In this document: piece after piece, positions 1 through 8,949 of the stretch | Layout of the letters: every line of letters begins with the position of its first letter | Position numbering within the stretch: position 1 is the stretch's first letter | Assembly (NCBI GenBank): GCA_017794925.1 | Contig: CP051238.1 | Location: forward strand, 1,349,186-1,413,185 | Direction: 5' to 3' | Length of the DNA: 64,000 bases | From: Aestuariibacter sp. | GTDB lineage: Bacteria; Pseudomonadota; Gammaproteobacteria; Enterobacterales; Alteromonadaceae | Position numbers and translations under genes: made by a program | The notes under the pieces: generated by a model | Databases searched by the model: none | What the model was told of the DNA's origin: nothing | What the model saw: only the letters and a program-made list of their open reading frames with translations

Positions 1-85
1 TGCTTAATCCACCGCAAGCCGTCAGCATCCAGGCGGCCAGAATCAGGGCGAATAATCTACGTTGCGTCAAACCAATATACGTCAT
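1..85 (-). CDS. Lipoprotein, N-terminal fragment (runs off window)
   Basis: The reverse strand from position 85 reads an ATG followed by 28 codons to the window edge. The peptide has two arginines at residues 9-10, a hydrophobic stretch and then a lipobox Leu-Thr-Ala-Cys with the cysteine at about residue 24, followed by Gly-Gly. This is a typical lipoprotein signal peptide, so the product should be lipidated and exported. The rest lies outside the window, so no family can be named. It lies downstream of the acetyltransferase gene on the same strand with a 76-base gap and may share its transcript. Confidence 0.6.
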   Translation of the reverse strand, partial: MTYIGLTQRRLFALILAAWMLTACGGLS

Positions 86-161
86 GTCACCTGAGTATCG
101 TTAGGAGTCTTTGAATCAGGACTGCTTCAACCATAGTTGGTTATCGGCAAAACTGCTTAAT

Positions 162-797
162 TCATTGAGTATTTTGCTCAATTTTTCGGATTGCAGTAGC
201 AGGACGGCCGTAAGCTAATGTATTTGCGGGCAAAGACGCGGTAACCAGGCTGCCAGCACCAATGACGCAGTTATCGCCAATTGTCACGCCTGCGGCAATG
301 TGTACGTTAGCACCAATCCATACCCGATGACCAACCATGACAGGCTGGGCCGTTTCATGCCGCTGGTTCAGGTCTGGTGAGAAGCGATCTTCTACCGATG
401 AGATGACGGTATTCGGACCAATAAGTACCTGGTTGCCAATGCAGATCGGGCAGGCGTCAATAAAATAAACATGATGATTGAGGAATGTTCCCTTACCAAT
501 ATGCGTATTAATACCGTATTCAACCCGGAAGACGGACGCTACCTGCACACCTTTGGCTTTGGCCAGTAACTCATTCAGACGTAAGGTTCGCTCTGCATGT
601 GCTGCAGGCGGCAATTGGTTGAATGCAGAGCAACGATTTGAGGCCAGTTCACGTGCTGTAATCAATACATTGTCATCCGTTGTGTACGGGATACCCGGGA
701 CAACAGGTAGTCTGTTAAGGGGGGCGTGTCTGGCATTCAATGTGTTATGGCCTATGATTAAGAAAATATCGCAATATGCATTTTTTGCACCTGGCAA
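162..797 (-). CDS. Hexapeptide-repeat O-acetyltransferase (maltose/NodL acetyltransferase type)
   Basis: The product is a left-handed beta-helix acyltransferase that would transfer acetyl from acetyl-CoA to a sugar hydroxyl. Visible features are a helical N-terminal part (ELASNRCSAFNQLPP, then AERTLRLNELL), the hexapeptide repeat core (HIGKGTFLNHHVYF, IGNQVLIGPNTVI, VWIGANVHIAAGVTIGDNCVIGAGSLVT) and the closing YGRPATAIRKI, all as in the Maa/NodL family. The histidine after HIGKGTFLN fits the catalytic region. The longest frame starts with TTG at 797 and has no in-frame ATG. Its first 45 or so residues do not resemble the family; a TTG at 665, giving 168 residues, matches the usual N-terminus better. 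It is divergent from the MSHA operon. The substrate cannot be told; polysaccharide modification is one guess. Confidence 0.75.
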   Translation of the reverse strand: MPGAKNAYCDIFLIIGHNTLNARHAPLNRLPVVPGIPYTTDDNVLITARELASNRCSAFNQLPPAAHAERTLRLNELLAKAKGVQVASVFRVEYGINTHIGKGTFLNHHVYFIDACPICIGNQVLIGPNTVISSVEDRFSPDLNQRHETAQPVMVGHRVWIGANVHIAAGVTIGDNCVIGAGSLVTASLPANTLAYGRPATAIRKIEQNTQ

Positions 798-852
798 TCA
801 AAAGTGCAAACAAGAGACTGATATAACTCAACTAAAAGGTAATAGCATGGGC

Positions 853-881
853 TGGTACTTTTGCGCAAACTCTGTTGTAAT
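853..881 (+). promoter_or_regulatory. Possible promoter of the MSHA operon
   Basis: In the 118-base divergent region before mshI there is an extended -10 type sequence: TG at 873-874, one base, then TGTAAT at 876-881. The -35 region (TGGTAC, 853-858) is poor. No other candidate in this gap looks better. This is a visual call only. Confidence 0.3.
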
Positions 882-915
882 CATCACATCAATTTTTAGG
901 ACGTAACGAAATTTC

Positions 916-1869
916 ATGCGCATTGGTTGGCGTACATATTTAAAACAGGCATTCCGGAAAAAATCGGCCTACCACGCGGTGGGTATTGCGATTTCTCTGG
1001 ATACCGTCACGTTTTGCGCGTTGAGCAAAAAGGGTGATGCGTTGCATGTTGTACATGAAGAAACGGTTAGTTTCGGCCAATGGGGCAAATCACTAATACG
1101 CTGGGCAGAGAAGCATAACCTGGTGGGTACGCCGACCTATGTGGCGTTTTCTATTCACTCGTATCAAATTCTGCAAATTGATCGCCCTGCCGTAGAGCCG
1201 GAAGAAATGGTCGCAGCCATGTCCTGGTCGGTGAAAGAGTTGACGGGCAGTGATCAGGAAATGGTGATTGATTATATCGATTTACCTGTTCCGTTAGCCG
1301 GAGCATCTAAGGTGAATGTGATTGCATTACCTAAAAAGGACGTCGCGGTCGCTTGTGAATACATTTTTGATTCCGGGTTAACGCTGCAACAGATTACCGT
1401 TGAGGAACTGGCGACCTGTAACCTGGTCGAAACGACGTCTGACGCTATATTAACGCTCGTTCAGGAAGCCGGCGAAGAAATCTGCCTGAATATTGTGAAA
1501 AACGGTCAGCTTTATTTGAGCCGGCGTTTGAAAGGCTTTGAAAATCTGGGCAGTTTTTCTAAAGACGAATTGCAAATGGGGATTGGCGAATCATTAAGTG
1601 TGCAGGTGCAACGCTCAATGGACTTCTACGAAAGCCAACTTCGTCAGGCACCTGTGCGTCGTATCCAATTGCGCTTAGATACACAGCACATCGAGGCGTT
1701 GTCTTTGCAAATTAACCAGGTTGTCAGTGCGGAAGTGGAAGAGCTTATTCCGGCGGGAATCGTGTCTGATACGCCATTGCCGGTACATCGCCTGAACTAC
1801 ACCAGTCTGGGAGCTGCCCTGGGTGCCGAGGTCGCAGAGGTGGCTGAGCCAATGGAGGCTTCCGCGTGA
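916..1869 (+). CDS. mshI: MSHA biogenesis protein MshI (PilM-like)
   Basis: This is the cytoplasmic, actin-fold component of the MSHA pilus inner-membrane platform, equivalent to PilM. The segment VGIAISLDTVTFCAL (residues 22-36) resembles the first phosphate-binding strand of that fold, and the 317-residue length fits. It opens a run of pilus genes with overlapping ends, and its TGA overlaps the GTG start of the PilN-like gene. The ATG at 916 follows a modest AGGACG ribosome site near 899. In Vibrio a regulatory gene (mshH/csrD) commonly precedes mshI; here the upstream neighbour is instead a divergent acetyltransferase gene. Confidence 0.88.
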   Translation: MRIGWRTYLKQAFRKKSAYHAVGIAISLDTVTFCALSKKGDALHVVHEETVSFGQWGKSLIRWAEKHNLVGTPTYVAFSIHSYQILQIDRPAVEPEEMVAAMSWSVKELTGSDQEMVIDYIDLPVPLAGASKVNVIALPKKDVAVACEYIFDSGLTLQQITVEELATCNLVETTSDAILTLVQEAGEEICLNIVKNGQLYLSRRLKGFENLGSFSKDELQMGIGESLSVQVQRSMDFYESQLRQAPVRRIQLRLDTQHIEALSLQINQVVSAEVEELIPAGIVSDTPLPVHRLNYTSLGAALGAEVAEVAEPMEASA

Positions 1870-2483
1870 AGCAGCGCATAAATCTTTACACCGAAGAGTT
1901 TACGCCACGCCTGGATATGTGGTCGCTAAGCAGTGTGTCGATTATTTGGGGGATAGCCCTGACACTACTTGCACTTATTTGGGCGGGTGTGTCCTGGTAT
2001 GGCTCGACATTGCAGGAAGAACTGATGGCGAAACAACGCCAGCAACAACAGTTACTGAGTTCTGTTGGTGCACTTCAGCAAGCCCTTGAGCAAAGAAAAC
2101 CGGATGCCGGACTGGAACGACAGCTAGAACAACGACGTCACGAGCTCAGTAACCGTCAGTTACTGGTGAACGAATTAAGTCTGCGGGAACAAATTAAGCG
2201 TCAGGGATTTGCCGATTTGCTGGATAACCTGGCAGCAAAAAACAGCCGTGATATCTGGCTGGAAACTATTCAGGTTAGCGAACATATGATGCTGCTGGAA
2301 GGGCAATTGAGTAAACCGGAGGCCATGCCTCAGTGGTTACAGCGTCTTGGGCAAACTTCGTCATTTTCGGGACGAACGTTCGACTCGGCAAGGTTATTCA
2401 GGGATGAGGAACAATTGCGTTTTGAATTGAGTATGTCCCGTACCGCCGAAGCCGGGCCTCAGTCTCAAGGAGGGCAAAAATGA
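1866..2483 (+). CDS. MSHA biogenesis protein MshI2 (PilN-like)
   Basis: A 205-residue bitopic membrane protein of PilN type. It has a short cytoplasmic N-terminus (MKQRINLYTEEFTPR, which resembles the conserved PilN start that binds PilM), one transmembrane helix at about residues 24-46, a glutamine-rich coiled coil at about 50-110 and a small periplasmic domain. The GTG start at 1866 overlaps the mshI stop, so translation is probably coupled. It should form the inner-membrane alignment complex with MshI and MshJ. Confidence 0.85.
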   Translation: MKQRINLYTEEFTPRLDMWSLSSVSIIWGIALTLLALIWAGVSWYGSTLQEELMAKQRQQQQLLSSVGALQQALEQRKPDAGLERQLEQRRHELSNRQLLVNELSLREQIKRQGFADLLDNLAAKNSRDIWLETIQVSEHMMLLEGQLSKPEAMPQWLQRLGQTSSFSGRTFDSARLFRDEEQLRFELSMSRTAEAGPQSQGGQK

Positions 2484-3127
2484 GTTTTGCGAAATACGAT
2501 GCTCGCTTTGCTGAACTGAGCCAGCGTGAAAAAGTGCTGATCTTTGTTACCGGGCTGGTTGTGATTATATCGATTATGGTGTTTCTATTGATAGATCCCG
2601 CTGTGCGAAATAACACTAAAACCGCTAATGCGTTGCTGCCCCTGGAGTCTGAGATTTTGTCGTTGCAGCAGCAATCCGTGCTTTACGAAGAAGCGCTTGC
2701 AGAAGACCCCAATGCGAAATTGCGTGAGCAAATAACCAAAGTGAACAACCGCATGCAGGTGCTGCAGACCCAATTTTCGGCGCAACTCTCCGATTTAATT
2801 CTGCCAAGACAAATGCCGGTGCTGATTGAACAAGTGTTTTCTCAGGCAGAAGGACTGACTCTCATCGAAATGGCATCGATTAAGCCTGTTAATATCTTTG
2901 CCGATAACGAGGCTATGGCTGAAGTGCCGTTATATCAACATGGTGTAAAGCTGACGTTTGAAGGGCGTTTTTTCGCAGTACGGGATTTTCTGGCAAACCT
3001 GGAACGGTTGACCAATCAGATATACTGGCGTTCTATGGCGTATCAGGTATCGGAATACCCCAACGCGGAAGTGACGCTTGAAGTGTATACGTTAAGTACA
3101 GAAAAGGCGTTTATCGGTGTTGAATAA
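2480..3127 (+). CDS. mshJ: MSHA biogenesis protein MshJ (PilO-like)
   Basis: A 215-residue inner-membrane protein corresponding to PilO. A transmembrane helix spans residues 19-40 or so (VLIFVTGLVVIISIMVFLLI), followed by a heptad-like coiled coil to about residue 100 and a compact periplasmic domain. The ATG at 2480 overlaps the previous TGA as ATGA and is preceded by a strong AAGGAGG site at 2467-2473. Position directly after the PilN-like gene and before mshK/mshL is the standard MSHA order. Confidence 0.88.
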   Translation: MSFAKYDARFAELSQREKVLIFVTGLVVIISIMVFLLIDPAVRNNTKTANALLPLESEILSLQQQSVLYEEALAEDPNAKLREQITKVNNRMQVLQTQFSAQLSDLILPRQMPVLIEQVFSQAEGLTLIEMASIKPVNIFADNEAMAEVPLYQHGVKLTFEGRFFAVRDFLANLERLTNQIYWRSMAYQVSEYPNAEVTLEVYTLSTEKAFIGVE

Positions 3128-3467
3128 GTTATTTGTGTTATTCGCAATAGTCAGTTTTCCGGTGCTTGCACAAACACTGGAAGATCCGACGCGTCCTTCG
3201 CAGTTTACGGCGTCTACGCAAAAAGCGGTCAGTGGCGCTAAGTTAGTGCTTCAGGTTGAAGCGATTATGCGGGTGGGAGAGCAACGCCGCGCCGTAATTA
3301 ACGGCAAGGTCGTTACGGAAGGTCAGAGTATTCAAGGGGCAACTGTTAAGGCGATTCATCCTAACAGTGTCGACATCGTTCACAATTTGAATGGTGAGTG
3401 GGTTGAGAAAACCCTGTGGGTTGCCAAAAGCGGTAACGTAAAATCCAATGCAGCAGAGAATTATTAA
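3117..3467 (+). CDS. mshK: MSHA biogenesis protein MshK (PilP-like)
   Basis: A small periplasmic protein (about 115 residues) that in PilP-like fashion links the inner-membrane platform to the secretin. It begins with a signal peptide (LNKLFVLFAIVSFPVLA, then Gln) and carries the EDPTRPSQF motif just after cleavage, which recalls PilP/MshK proteins. The start is GTG at 3117 or the next codon, TTG at 3120; both overlap the end of mshJ. No lipobox cysteine is seen. Confidence 0.82.
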   Translation: MLNKLFVLFAIVSFPVLAQTLEDPTRPSQFTASTQKAVSGAKLVLQVEAIMRVGEQRRAVINGKVVTEGQSIQGATVKAIHPNSVDIVHNLNGEWVEKTLWVAKSGNVKSNAAENY

Positions 3468-3468
3468 A

Positions 3469-5157
3469 ATGGGATATGCGGGTAAACGTCTTATCTACGT
3501 TGCAATCGTCACACTACTGATGGGGTGTCAGTCTTCTGCACCACCGTCGGTTGTTGAACAGTCGCTGAAAGAGCAACTCGAAAAGCAGATTGCGCATGAG
3601 CAAGCTAAACAAAACAGCAAAGCGACGACGCCTGGTTCGCTGGAGTCAGTGCCTAAAAACGTCACTGATTTGCTCAGTGAGGTTCCGGCTGGTGGACAGC
3701 CTGCATCGCTATTCGGCCCTGAAAAATATGACATTGAAGCGGATGGTGTGGCTGTTCGCGCATTCTTTGCCGGCCTGATGGTTGATACCCCTTACAGTGT
3801 TGCTATTCACCCCGAGGTCGAAGGTGAGATTTCGTTGAGCCTGAAGCAGGTCAGCATGGAACAGGTCATGGAATTGCTCGGTGACTTGTATGGGTATGAC
3901 ATCAGCCGCAAAAGCAATGTTTATCGCATTTTACCGGCGGGTATGCGTACCGAAACTTTTGCCGTTAACTACTTACTGATGACCCGTGATGGGTCAACGC
4001 AAACCAGCATTATCTCTGGTGGTGTATCTCAGGCCGACGGTAACAACAGCAACAGCAGTTCAAACAGCAATTTCAATAATTTCAGCGGGAACTCTGCCAA
4101 TAGTAATAATTTAGGTAACCAGTTTGGCAATAACGCCAACGGTACGTCTATCTCTACCCGCACAGAAACAAATTTCTGGGAAGATCTGAAAACATCACTG
4201 GAACTGATGGTTGGCAATGAGAATGGCCGCGCGGTGTTTGTTACCCCTCAGGCAGGTTTAGTCACCGTGCGTGCGATGCCAGATGAAATTCGTGATATCA
4301 AACGTTTCCTTAAGGTGTCTGAAGCGAGCTTGCAACGTCAGGTTATTCTTGAAGCCCGTATTCTGGAAGTCGCACTGGACGATGGTTATCAGCAAGGTAT
4401 TAACTGGTCAGAAGTAGTGGCTAACTCCTCAGGCAGCACGCAATTTACCTTTGCCAATACCGCTGCCACCATTGGCAATGAGATTTCTGCCTCTCTGGGG
4501 GCGGTTACCAGCCTGTCATTCTTAAATCAGGATTTCTCTGGCGTTATTTCGTTGTTGTCTACCCAAGGAAACGTGCAGGTTCTTTCAAGCCCTCGCGTTA
4601 CTGCCATTAACAACCAGAAAGCCGTGATTAAAGTAGGTGACGATGAATATTTCGTCACTGATGTATCCAGTCAGAATACCATTACATCGACTACTACATC
4701 AGTGGTTCCCGATATTGAGTTAACGCCGTTTTTCTCTGGTATAGCACTGGATGTGACACCACAAATCGATGAAAACGGATCTGTGTTATTACATGTGCAC
4801 CCTTCTGTGATCGAAACCCAGGAACAGGAGAAAGTGGTCAGCCTTAATCAGGAGCAAATTGTTCTGCCTCTGGCGCAAAGTACTATCCGGGAGTCCGATA
4901 CCATTATCAAAGCCGCTTCAGGCGAAATTGTGGTAATTGGCGGTTTAATGCAAACCAGCATTACCGACAGTGAGTCGAAAACCCCGTTATTAGGTGATAT
5001 TCCGATTCTGGGTGAGCTCTTTACCAATAAGAGCCAGCGGGAAACCAAGAAAGAGCTGATTATTTTGCTCAAGCCTACCGTCGTGGGCACTGGCACCTGG
5101 GCTGAACAAATTGAAATGAGCCGTGAAAAAATGGCCGATTGGCTTTACGTAGAATAG
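3469..5157 (+). CDS. mshL: MSHA secretin MshL (outer-membrane pore, lipoprotein)
   Basis: The outer-membrane secretin through which the MSHA pilus leaves the cell. The ATG at 3469 is preferred over the in-frame ATG at 3448 because an AGAG ribosome site lies about 10 bases before it and it directly follows the mshK stop. The peptide then shows a lipobox ending at Cys20 (TLLMGC). A secretin N-domain lies at about 85-150, an Asn/Ser-rich low-complexity linker at about 190-225, and the secretin core fills the C-terminal half, including IGGLMQTSITDSESKTPLLG and DIPILGELF, the secretin signature. Length, 562 residues, is usual for MshL. Confidence 0.93.
   Translation: MGYAGKRLIYVAIVTLLMGCQSSAPPSVVEQSLKEQLEKQIAHEQAKQNSKATTPGSLESVPKNVTDLLSEVPAGGQPASLFGPEKYDIEADGVAVRAFFAGLMVDTPYSVAIHPEVEGEISLSLKQVSMEQVMELLGDLYGYDISRKSNVYRILPAGMRTETFAVNYLLMTRDGSTQTSIISGGVSQADGNNSNSSSNSNFNNFSGNSANSNNLGNQFGNNANGTSISTRTETNFWEDLKTSLELMVGNENGRAVFVTPQAGLVTVRAMPDEIRDIKRFLKVSEASLQRQVILEARILEVALDDGYQQGINWSEVVANSSGSTQFTFANTAATIGNEISASLGAVTSLSFLNQDFSGVISLLSTQGNVQVLSSPRVTAINNQKAVIKVGDDEYFVTDVSSQNTITSTTTSVVPDIELTPFFSGIALDVTPQIDENGSVLLHVHPSVIETQEQEKVVSLNQEQIVLPLAQSTIRESDTIIKAASGEIVVIGGLMQTSITDSESKTPLLGDIPILGELFTNKSQRETKKELIILLKPTVVGTGTWAEQIEMSREKMADWLYVE
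4039..4144 (+). repeat. Asn/Ser low-complexity tract inside mshL
   Basis: About 35 codons, largely AAC/AAT and AGC/TCA triplets, encode an Asn-, Ser- and Gly-rich linker between the N-domain and the secretin core of MshL. It is irregular rather than an exact tandem repeat. Such linkers are usual disordered segments, but the repetitive codons could allow length variation. Confidence 0.7.
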
Positions 5158-5159
5158 CC

Positions 5160-6083
5160 ATGTACCTGTATCACTTTGGCATACGAGAGTTACCGTTCAC
5201 GCTAACGCCGAATACCAGCTATTTCTTTGGCTTGCCGACGCATAATGAGGCAATGCAGGTATTGCTGACGGCGCTGAAAACCGGAGAGGGCTTTATTAAA
5301 GTCACCGGTGAGGTGGGGACGGGTAAAACTCTGATTTGCCGAAAGTTGCTCAATGAATTACCAGAGCATTTTGTTACTTCATACATTCCTAATCCGCTGT
5401 TATCGCCAACCGAGTTGCGTCGTGCGGTAGCCAATGAACTGGGTGTTGAATTGTCGGCAGACTGCGACCAGCAGGAGTTTACGCAACGCATACAGGAATG
5501 CTTGATTGCCATTCATCAGTCACAGCAAAGTGCGGTACTGATTATCGATGAGGCTCAGGCATTACCAACGGAAAGTATTGAAGCATTGCGCTTGATGACC
5601 AACCTGGAAACAGAATCCAGAAAGCTGCTGCAAGTGGTGTTGTTTGGTCAGCCGGAATTAGATGAGAAGCTGGCGCTGCCCGAATTACGGCAACTGCGTC
5701 AGCGAATTACATTTAGCTACAGTTTGTCGCTAATGGACGTGGATCAGGTGTATCAGTATGTCAGGCACCGCATGTCAGTGGCCGGGTATCGTGGCGGCGA
5801 TTTGTTCAACAGGCGTTGTTGTGAACTGTTGTTTCAGGCCAGTGGCGGTACGCCAAGGGTGGTCAATGTGTTGTCACACAAAGCGTTGATGCTGGCGTTT
5901 GGTGAAGGGAAAAGTGTCGTAGAACCAGAGCATATTGCTGTGGCCAGTGCAGATACTGAAGCTGCGAAAACCGTAAGTCATAAATGGTGGCAGACCGCTG
6001 CCATGAAATGGGCCACTGTGGCAGTAACTATCGTCTTTATCTGTGTAGTAGCAGGGTTAGTCATCATGGAGAAATCCGCTTGA
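5160..6083 (+). CDS. mshM: MSHA accessory ATPase MshM (ExeA-like)
   Basis: An AAA-type ATPase of the ExeA/GspA family that assists secretin placement. Walker A is GEVGTGKT at residues 50-57 and Walker B is AVLIIDEAQ with the Asp-Glu at about 130-131. A single transmembrane helix near the C-terminus (about 283-303) would anchor it. The longer frame begins with TTG at 5139 inside mshL; the ATG at 5160, two bases after the mshL stop, gives the canonical start MYLYHFGIRELPF and is preferred. It ends by overlapping the mshN start. Confidence 0.9.
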   Translation: MYLYHFGIRELPFTLTPNTSYFFGLPTHNEAMQVLLTALKTGEGFIKVTGEVGTGKTLICRKLLNELPEHFVTSYIPNPLLSPTELRRAVANELGVELSADCDQQEFTQRIQECLIAIHQSQQSAVLIIDEAQALPTESIEALRLMTNLETESRKLLQVVLFGQPELDEKLALPELRQLRQRITFSYSLSLMDVDQVYQYVRHRMSVAGYRGGDLFNRRCCELLFQASGGTPRVVNVLSHKALMLAFGEGKSVVEPEHIAVASADTEAAKTVSHKWWQTAAMKWATVAVTIVFICVVAGLVIMEKSA

Positions 6084-7144
6084 GCGTAGTGAATAAAATG
6101 CTCAAAGATTTAGAGCAGCGCGAATCCAGCGGCGTCACGCCGGCGAATTATCAGCCTCCGGTGAAAAAGCCTGTGCCCGTTCGACTGCTGGTCATTATTC
6201 TGGTGGGCGTAATTGCTATTGGTTTAATGATGTTCTGGCCAATGGAAAGTAACACGCCGGTAGCGCAATCACCTGTTGTACAACCTATCAATCAGACAAG
6301 CGCAGCGGAAACGACTATCCCCGAGCAGCCCCAACCAGAAGTGGCTGAGCCATCTCCTCAAACTGAGCCCGTCGTCGTCGGGTCATCACCTCAGGATGAT
6401 ATAAATCAGGCCGTTTCAGCAACTACAACTACAACAACGACTCGAACTGCGCCAACTGAACAACCTGTTGTGCCTGAAGCAACAGCCAGCAATGAGGGAT
6501 TGTCACTACCCGTTGTTGAATCTATACCAAAGCAAGCGCCCAAGCCGGTTATTAAGAGCAGCAGTGATCCGGGCAAAATGGCGCTAAAAGCACAAATCGC
6601 AGACGCGATTGAGCGTAATAATGCGAATGAAGCTATTCGCTTACTCAAAATACTCATACTGCAACAGCCAGATAATATTGGTGCGAAAAAACGCCTCGCC
6701 GCATTATATTTTAGTGAAGGACGCAGCGAAGACGCGCAACGCGTGTTACAGGATACCTTGACGCAAGTGCCGTCAGACAGCAGTGTCAGGTTAATGTACG
6801 CCAGACTAATGGCGCAGCAAAACGAACAGGATCTTGCGTATTACACATTAAAGGCCGCTGATGACTATCCGCCGGCCAACATTGAGTTACTGGGTTTTCG
6901 CGCGTCGATGGCGCAGCAGCTTGGCAAACTGGATGATGCATTAACCGATTATAACGTACTGGTTACTATCGATGCCCGCAATGCCAAATGGTGGTTGGGT
7001 CAGGCAGTGGTTGCTGATAAACAAGGCGAACGCAAACTGGCAATAGAAAGCTATCGCGAGGCCTTTGCTCTGCAAAGCCTCGATGCCAATATTCAGCGAT
7101 TTATACAGCAGCGTTTGCAGTCGCTGACAGGAGTAACGCCATGA
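6080..7144 (+). CDS. mshN: MSHA biogenesis protein MshN (TPR)
   Basis: A membrane-anchored tetratricopeptide protein of the MSHA system. The TTG at 6080, which overlaps the mshM TGA and follows a GGAG site at 6068-6071, gives SVVNKMLKDLEQR, the recognisable MshN N-terminus. The longer frame opening at 5984 would run through mshM and is unlikely. A transmembrane helix lies at about 34-54, then a Pro/Thr/Glu-rich linker including a run of seven threonines, then TPR-type helices from about 175 to the end. Its GTAACGCC end overlaps the mshE start. Confidence 0.87.
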   Translation: MSVVNKMLKDLEQRESSGVTPANYQPPVKKPVPVRLLVIILVGVIAIGLMMFWPMESNTPVAQSPVVQPINQTSAAETTIPEQPQPEVAEPSPQTEPVVVGSSPQDDINQAVSATTTTTTTRTAPTEQPVVPEATASNEGLSLPVVESIPKQAPKPVIKSSSDPGKMALKAQIADAIERNNANEAIRLLKILILQQPDNIGAKKRLAALYFSEGRSEDAQRVLQDTLTQVPSDSSVRLMYARLMAQQNEQDLAYYTLKAADDYPPANIELLGFRASMAQQLGKLDDALTDYNVLVTIDARNAKWWLGQAVVADKQGERKLAIESYREAFALQSLDANIQRFIQQRLQSLTGVTP

Positions 7145-8949
7145 GTGTAAAAGTTCGCTTAGGTGACCTGTTGGTTCAGAACGGCCTGATAGATGAGCCA
7201 CAGCTTATGGCTGCGCTGGCCGAACAACGTCAAACTGGCAGAAAGCTCGGAGCAACTCTAATTGCAATGGAGCTGGTGACTGAACAGCAGTTACTCGAAC
7301 TGTTGTCTACTCACTTAAATGTGCCGTTAATCGACATCGATCAGTTTACCGTCAATCCTGCTGCAGTGAAGCTGTTACCCGAAGTTCAGGCTCGACGGTA
7401 CCGGGCGCTCGTACTCGAAGACAAAGGCAATACGCTGTTGGTAGGCATGAGTGATCCCGCCGATCTGACCGCGGTGGACAACCTTGGTGACTTGTTACCT
7501 AAACCGCTTGAAATAGCGGTAGTCAGCGAACAACAACTATTTAATGCTTATGACAGTTTCTATCGTCGAACCGATGAAATCGCGTCTTTCGCTCAGGAAC
7601 TGGCAAATGAATATCGCGACGAAGAAGAGTTCGAATTAACCGCCGGACTGGCCGATGAGCAGGACACCGCGGTTGCACGGTTACTGCAATCTATTTTCGA
7701 AGACGCGGTACAGGCCAAAGCCTCAGATATTCATATTGAGCCTGACGAACAGCAGTTGCGAATTCGTCAGCGTGTAGACGGTATTCTACAAGAAACCGTT
7801 ATTCCGGAACGCAATATCGCGGCAGCACTGGTACTGCGTCTGAAGCTGATGGCTGGCCTCGATATTTCTGAAAAACGGTTGCCTCAGGATGGTCGGACCC
7901 AGTTTAGGGTTAAAGGCCATCGCATTGACGTGCGTTTGTCGACCATGCCTGTGCAGTCAGGTGAAGCGGTGGTTATGCGTTTGCTAGACCAGTCAGCCGG
8001 ACTACTTACGCTGGATGAGACCGGTATGCCTAAGCCCCTTTTGGATCGCATTCGCATATTGTTACAGCGTCCCCATGGGATGATTCTGGTCACCGGGCCG
8101 ACAGGTTCGGGTAAAACCACGACCCTTTACGGCGCATTGAGTGAGTTAAATCAGCCTCAGCGCAAAATTATTACGGTAGAAGACCCGGTAGAATATCGTT
8201 TGCCACGGGTAAACCAGGTACAGGTTAACAGTCGGATTGGGCTGAACTTTTCCAGTGTATTACGTACTACGCTGCGTCAGGACCCGGATATCATCATGGT
8301 GGGTGAGATGCGTGACCAGGAAACCGTTGAAATCGGTTTACGTGGTGCACTGACCGGTCACCTTGTGTTATCGACGCTGCACACCAATGATGCGGTGTCC
8401 AGTGCCATCCGTTTGCTCGATATGGGCGCGCCGGGCTATTTGGTTGCCAGTTCATTAAGAGGCATCATTGCCCAGCGCTTGGTTCGTCGAATTTGTGACA
8501 ATTGCGAAACAACGTATACCCCCACACACGATGAGCTATTTTGGCTGAGTCATATTGATCCGAACGTTGAAAATGTGGTGTTTAAACGCGGTGCGGGTTG
8601 CCAGAAGTGTAACCACTCAGGCTATCGCGGGCGGATAGGGGTATTTGAGCTATTGGAGCTAACCGACCCGATGATGGATGCATTGAAAACAGGAGATACT
8701 GCGGCATTCAGTACACATGCAGCCAGAAGTCCTGGCTATAAGCCGCTTTCTCATGTTGCCCTGACTTACGCCAAAATGGGTCACACCACCGTTGAGGAAG
8801 TACTCAAGCTGGTGGAAATGGTTGCAGAAGTGCCACAAGCTGAGCAGGATAGTGAAGCACCTGAAGCCGTTGGCAATACTGAACAAAATATACCTAATCA
8901 GGGTAAACCTGATGGTGGCCTGAGTCTGGAGGAATTTCCGGATGCCTAG
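7141..8949 (+). CDS. mshE: MSHA pilus extension ATPase MshE
   Basis: The GspE/PilB-type hexameric ATPase that powers pilus extension. The N-terminus carries a full first MshEN motif (RLGDLLVQNGLIDEPQLMAA, residues 6-25, ending LAEQ), a five-residue spacer and a second motif beginning KLGATLI; this domain is known to bind cyclic di-GMP in V. cholerae MshE. The second motif departs from consensus (Lys for Arg, Glu for Gly10, His for Gln24). Walker A is GPTGSGKTTT at about 319-328, Walker B lies in DPDIIMVGEMRD near 381-392, a His box is STLHTND, and a tetracysteine zinc site is CDNC...CQKC near 454-490. The ATG overlaps the mshN stop. Confidence 0.95.
   Translation: MSVKVRLGDLLVQNGLIDEPQLMAALAEQRQTGRKLGATLIAMELVTEQQLLELLSTHLNVPLIDIDQFTVNPAAVKLLPEVQARRYRALVLEDKGNTLLVGMSDPADLTAVDNLGDLLPKPLEIAVVSEQQLFNAYDSFYRRTDEIASFAQELANEYRDEEEFELTAGLADEQDTAVARLLQSIFEDAVQAKASDIHIEPDEQQLRIRQRVDGILQETVIPERNIAAALVLRLKLMAGLDISEKRLPQDGRTQFRVKGHRIDVRLSTMPVQSGEAVVMRLLDQSAGLLTLDETGMPKPLLDRIRILLQRPHGMILVTGPTGSGKTTTLYGALSELNQPQRKIITVEDPVEYRLPRVNQVQVNSRIGLNFSSVLRTTLRQDPDIIMVGEMRDQETVEIGLRGALTGHLVLSTLHTNDAVSSAIRLLDMGAPGYLVASSLRGIIAQRLVRRICDNCETTYTPTHDELFWLSHIDPNVENVVFKRGAGCQKCNHSGYRGRIGVFELLELTDPMMDALKTGDTAAFSTHAARSPGYKPLSHVALTYAKMGHTTVEEVLKLVEMVAEVPQAEQDSEAPEAVGNTEQNIPNQGKPDGGLSLEEFPDA

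Noticed and set aside
478..906. Plus-strand frame of 142 residues opposite the acetyltransferase
   Set aside because: It is mostly the antisense of a gene with clear hexapeptide repeats, shows no family features, and ends just before mshI without a useful overlap.
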